NCBI GenBank assembly: GCA_035235625.1
Contig: CP141146.1
Coordinates: forward strand, 21,756,501-21,820,500
Direction of reading: 5' to 3'
DNA length: 64,000 bases
Source: Saururus chinensis
Taxonomy: Eukaryota > Streptophyta > Magnoliopsida > Piperales > Saururaceae
Both the position numbers and the translations under genes were made by a program. This document shows, piece after piece, positions 61,275 to 64,000 of this stretch. The notes beneath the pieces were generated by a model. It had not been told where the DNA came from and made no database searches. It worked only from the letters and a program-made list of their open reading frames with translations. Positions within the stretch are counted from its first letter, which is position 1, and every line of letters begins with the position of its first letter.

Positions 61275-61565
61275 GCACCAATGATGCCCAATGCAGAGCC
61301 AACACTTGTTGGAGTGGAAGTCATGGTCGGTGCCATGGAGGGCACCAATAGTGGCTTTGGACACAACAATGGTAGGGGCTTGTTTTGGGTTGGGCATGAT
61401 ACAAGACGGTAGGCTGTCGGTGGGTTCCTTTTGCAACGAAAGGCCTCCTATTGAAATTGTTTCATCTTCTTCCTCTAATCAAACGATGGTGGAGGAGTAT
61501 TAGGTAGTGGAGACGGCTGAGTAGGTAACACAAAGGCCATGATGAAGGGCGGTCCAAAATTGAAC

Positions 61566-61577
61566 GCTCTGATACTA
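61566..61577 (-). other. Primer-binding site of E3
   Basis: The minus strand reads TAGTATCAGAGC immediately inside the 5' LTR. It differs by one base from the initiator methionine tRNA-complementary site TGGTATCAGAGC used by many plant LTR elements. Confidence 0.7.
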
Positions 61578-61882
61578 GTGATGTTAACTGATGTCTATAC
61601 AAGCTAAATTAAAGATTAAAATATAAGAAAAATAACTAAAAGATAAAATTAAAATAAAATACTTGAGTGATTTCTTAATTGATCAAATAGGGCAGAGCCC
61701 TTACATATTTATAGGCAATTAAAAATCCTAATCCTAGTGTTGATGGAACTTCTAATTCAAACAAGTTTCTAATATTATCTTAAGCCCAATATGAATAAAC
61801 TTCTAATTATTGTAAAAATTAAAATTAACTCTTAATTAAAATAAAACAAAAGCGAGACCTGACCCTAAAGCGGGTCATAACA

Positions 61883-62289
61883 AGACCACATACTCCTTCC
61901 CTTCATGAGCTTTAGCTAACTTTTGAATGAATTTTTAAGGGGAAAATAAAGTAGATACACTAATTGCTTGGCCTAATGTCTGCCACATCCTAACATGATT
62001 TGATAGGGTAGCTACACGCTGTCTCCCTTTTGTTACTTTGCAAAGCATCCCACAGCAATTCTCTAAATATAATAAAAATACTCTTTGGGGTTTAGGCTTC
62101 CAAATTTAGGTTTAATAAAAAATATTCGTCGAGACCTCGCCAAGTCCAGGCTGCGGAAGCTAGCCATGTCTGCCTAGTATAGTGGCGGTTAGTGCCATGG
62201 CCCACTTCCAATAGATGGTTACCACTCCCTAAACTTTCTTAGACAGAACTAAAATGTTGGAATCTTAAAATTAAGGATTGAAATCTGAA
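61883..62289. other. Intergenic sequence right of E3
   Basis: No coding sequence or recognisable element found. Confidence 0.4.
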
Positions 62290-62844
62290 ATGGCTACACT
62301 GAAGACAGGTCTGGATGAACCGGTGAATCTTGAGGGTGAGTTGATCAATGAAAATGAAAACTTGGAAGAGGTTATAAAATCTAAGACAACAAAGAAAGAT
62401 GAATTCCTGGACAAGTACTCAAATCTGAATCAAATTAGTCTTAGTGTCAACTAAAAAAAAATGACTATGCAAGCTACTGAAAAATAACTGACCCGAAAAA
62501 ACGAAATTTTAAGAGAAGTCGTTAAGTACAGAGATGCTTTCTATGAGGCTTGTAATCAAGATCCTAACGAAAGTCTTATAAAAATGGAAATTCTTAAAGC
62601 CAAAGAAAATTCTCTTTAAGAAATATGGGGCAGTCTTGAATTTCATAAGACTCAACTTCTTAAATACAACGCATAATTTGAAAGAGCTCCCAAGACTTTG
62701 GAGATGTTTCCCCTTTACATGGACTACCACGGGGTATTCGTGCACAACCTCTGGCATGGGAACACCACTGAGCTGACAACCATGACTGTTCTCTTCAACT
62801 ACATCATCTCAGGTCATCAAGTGTGCCGTGTTTCTGCATCTTGA
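62290..62844 (+). pseudogene. Decayed coding region of unknown family
   Basis: From an ATG at 62290 the frame reads MATLKTGLDEPVNLEGEL and runs 54 codons to a stop. Coding-like sequence then continues over about 500 bases with several stops and at least one frame change. Later segments read ILREVVKYRDAFYEACNQDP and FPLYMDYHGVFVHNLWHG. Composition is strongly charged (Glu/Lys-rich) before a more hydrophobic, aromatic end. No domain was recognised. Confidence 0.4.
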
Positions 62845-62851
62845 AAATTGT

Positions 62852-63053
62852 TACTCCCTCCCTCCAATATTAATAGTTGTAATTGGAAAAATAATAGTTT
62901 TAATTGAATGGTGAAACCCACATCCAACATAAGAAAAAATAAGCTTATAATATTCTATTTTAACTATCCAACAATTCGAATTTATCAAAATCAAGCTATT
63001 AATATGAAACAAAATTTTTTTCCAAATCGATCTATTAATTTAAGATGAAGGGA
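62852..63053. mobile_element. Stowaway-like MITE
   Basis: TA followed by CTCCCTCCCTCCAATATTAA, the classic Stowaway terminus, and an inverted right end TTAATTTAAGATGAAGGGA. Best preserved of the three copies in this window. Confidence 0.7.
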
Positions 63054-63508
63054 CGTTCGCCGCTACTCCACAGTGTCTCAGCTTTCGGTTCGAGTACCTT
63101 ATAACCCATTTGGCTTAGGAGCTCATTGTTCTAGCTATCAAACGCAAGCGAGTGGTCTTTTCCTAACCTATCTTCATGGAGCAAATGAAGGTGGTTCTGT
63201 GTGACAAACAGCTGGGGCGTTGGTGGTCTGGGTATATGATCCCGACAAATATATCGGCCCCTCAGTAGCAGCCACACCAAGAGGAGCAACAGCAGCCCCC
63301 TCCCATGTGATAGGATTGTGGGATAATCAATTGCATCATGTTCATATGGTCGGCTTAGAATCCAGTTAGGATTATTCAAATTATGCTTAGTTATACATGC
63401 TTGCATGATGGTTGATATAAGATCGAAAGGACTTAGTAATGTGTGAACCTGGATAATATGTTGATCCGCACGCCAAATAGGGATATTAGTTCTATTTGCA
63501 TATTTGGG
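63054..63508. other. Unidentified sequence with a long minus-strand frame
   Basis: An open minus-strand frame of about 144 codons (63131-63565) extends over this stretch, with a Leu-rich section LLLLLLVWLLL. It runs into an LTR fragment at one end and resembles no protein known to me, so it is treated as chance or transposon-derived. Confidence 0.3.
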
Positions 63509-63583
63509 TGAAGTAGACCAAGCTAAATTAGAGAGAAAAGTACAAGGAAAATAACTGAAAGACAATTAAATAAACTAATTTAT
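63509..63583 (-). mobile_element. LTR fragment of the E family
   Basis: TGAAGTAGACCAAGC, then AAATTAGAGAGAAAAG and ATAACTGAAAGACAATT match the terminal ~75 bp of the E1/E2/E3 LTRs. The terminal palindrome is lost and the rest of the LTR is missing. Confidence 0.55.
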
Positions 63584-64000
63584 AAGAGAAAATTATATAA
63601 ATAATATTAAAAAAAATAATTACCAAAATAGCAGAGAGATGAAAATAATTTTTAAAATGATGTTATATTTTGCCATGCCTTACATAGATTTTTATTTCAT
63701 TTTAGGTTATTTCGTCCTTTCAAAGGACGAAATGAAGGATGAAATCACCTATACCTTCTCACCCTCCTTTGCAATGACTAAATCATCATACTTAAGTAAA
63801 TTTCCATAGTTGTTGTTGATTTCGTCCTTTAAAGGACGAAATTAAACTGAAATTTATTTTTATCTTTATTTAAACCCGAAACAAATCCATGTGAAAATAA
63901 AATATAAAACACCCAGATAGCTTCACATCAAGTAATTAGAAAGTCTATGAAACATATATAAATTAGATAAAATGTTCCCCAAATGCTTGGTTTACAAAAG
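63584..64000. repeat. AT-rich edge with two TTTCGTCC palindromes
   Basis: Perfect palindromes ATTTCGTCCTTT-C-AAAGGACGAAAT (63709-63733) and ATTTCGTCCTTTAAAGGACGAAAT (63820-63843) lie about 90 bp apart; each is given in halves. The spacing and symmetry resemble subterminal repeats of a DNA transposon extending past the window. Confidence 0.5.

Larger units (their letters stand above)
56571..61882 (-). mobile_element. Non-autonomous LTR retrotransposon E3
   Basis: 3' LTR at 56571-56873 (303 bp) and 5' LTR at 61579-61882 (304 bp), minus orientation, ends TGATGT...CATAACA on the plus strand. AGAC directly flanks both sides (56567-56570 and 61883-61886). A primer-binding site adjoins the 5' LTR. 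The 4.7-kb interior contains at least two other LTR-derived segments (58420-58737, 59870-61274) but no recognisable gag-pol. The LTRs differ at many positions, so it is old. Same family as E1, E2 and the solo LTR at 10281. Confidence 0.75.

Noticed and set aside
63131-63565. 144-codon minus-strand frame
   Set aside because: Runs into an LTR fragment at one end, is leucine-rich with no recognisable domain, and has no sign of promoter or splice structure.

Overview
This is nuclear DNA from a flowering plant; the lineage cannot be fixed from the window alone. The evidence is two multi-exon genes with GT-AG introns and plant-specific products. Around them lie AT-rich intergenic sequence, LTR retrotransposon remnants, Stowaway-like, PIF/Harbinger-like and CACTA-like elements, and nested duplications. 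No prokaryotic features, rRNA, convincing tRNA or CRISPR array were seen.

Layout. 1-1.1 kb is an array of palindromic repeats typical of CACTA transposon ends. 1.48-6.99 kb (minus strand) is an intact 10-exon ABCG half-transporter of 671 aa, close to the cuticular-lipid exporters ABCG11/ABCG12. 7.4-8.1 kb is a decayed LINE. 10.28-10.58 kb is a solo LTR with a perfect 5-bp target duplication. 10.74-20.49 kb is a tandem array of four ~2.05-kb units (T units), the fourth split by a 2.0-kb PIF/Harbinger-like element. 20.15-24.37 kb is a non-autonomous LTR element. 20.49-45.98 kb is an imperfect tandem duplication of about 12-13 kb (copy 1 about 20.49-32.35 kb, copy 2 about 32.4-45.98 kb). It is built from named blocks: N (long LTR-like), P (FAR-upstream-like), L (LTR-like with a minus-strand TATA box and a short-repeat array) and S (LTR-like, purine-rich). 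47.2-50.85 kb holds older T and P copies. 51.21-56.07 kb (plus strand) is an intact 10-exon fatty acyl-CoA reductase of 488 aa. 56.57-61.88 kb is a second, larger member of the same non-autonomous LTR family. 62-64 kb holds an unrecognised decayed coding region, a Stowaway-like MITE and palindromes at the right edge.

Function. The two genes fit one pathway: FAR reduces very-long-chain acyl-CoA to primary alcohols at the ER, and ABCG11-type transporters export cuticular or suberin lipids across the plasma membrane. They lie about 44 kb apart, in opposite orientation with their 5' ends facing each other. The intervening DNA is made largely of repeated copies of the sequence immediately upstream of FAR (T followed by P), invaded and amplified with transposable elements. 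The unusual feature of the window is this serial amplification of a gene's upstream region without its coding sequence. It can be read through paralogous empty sites and target-site duplications.
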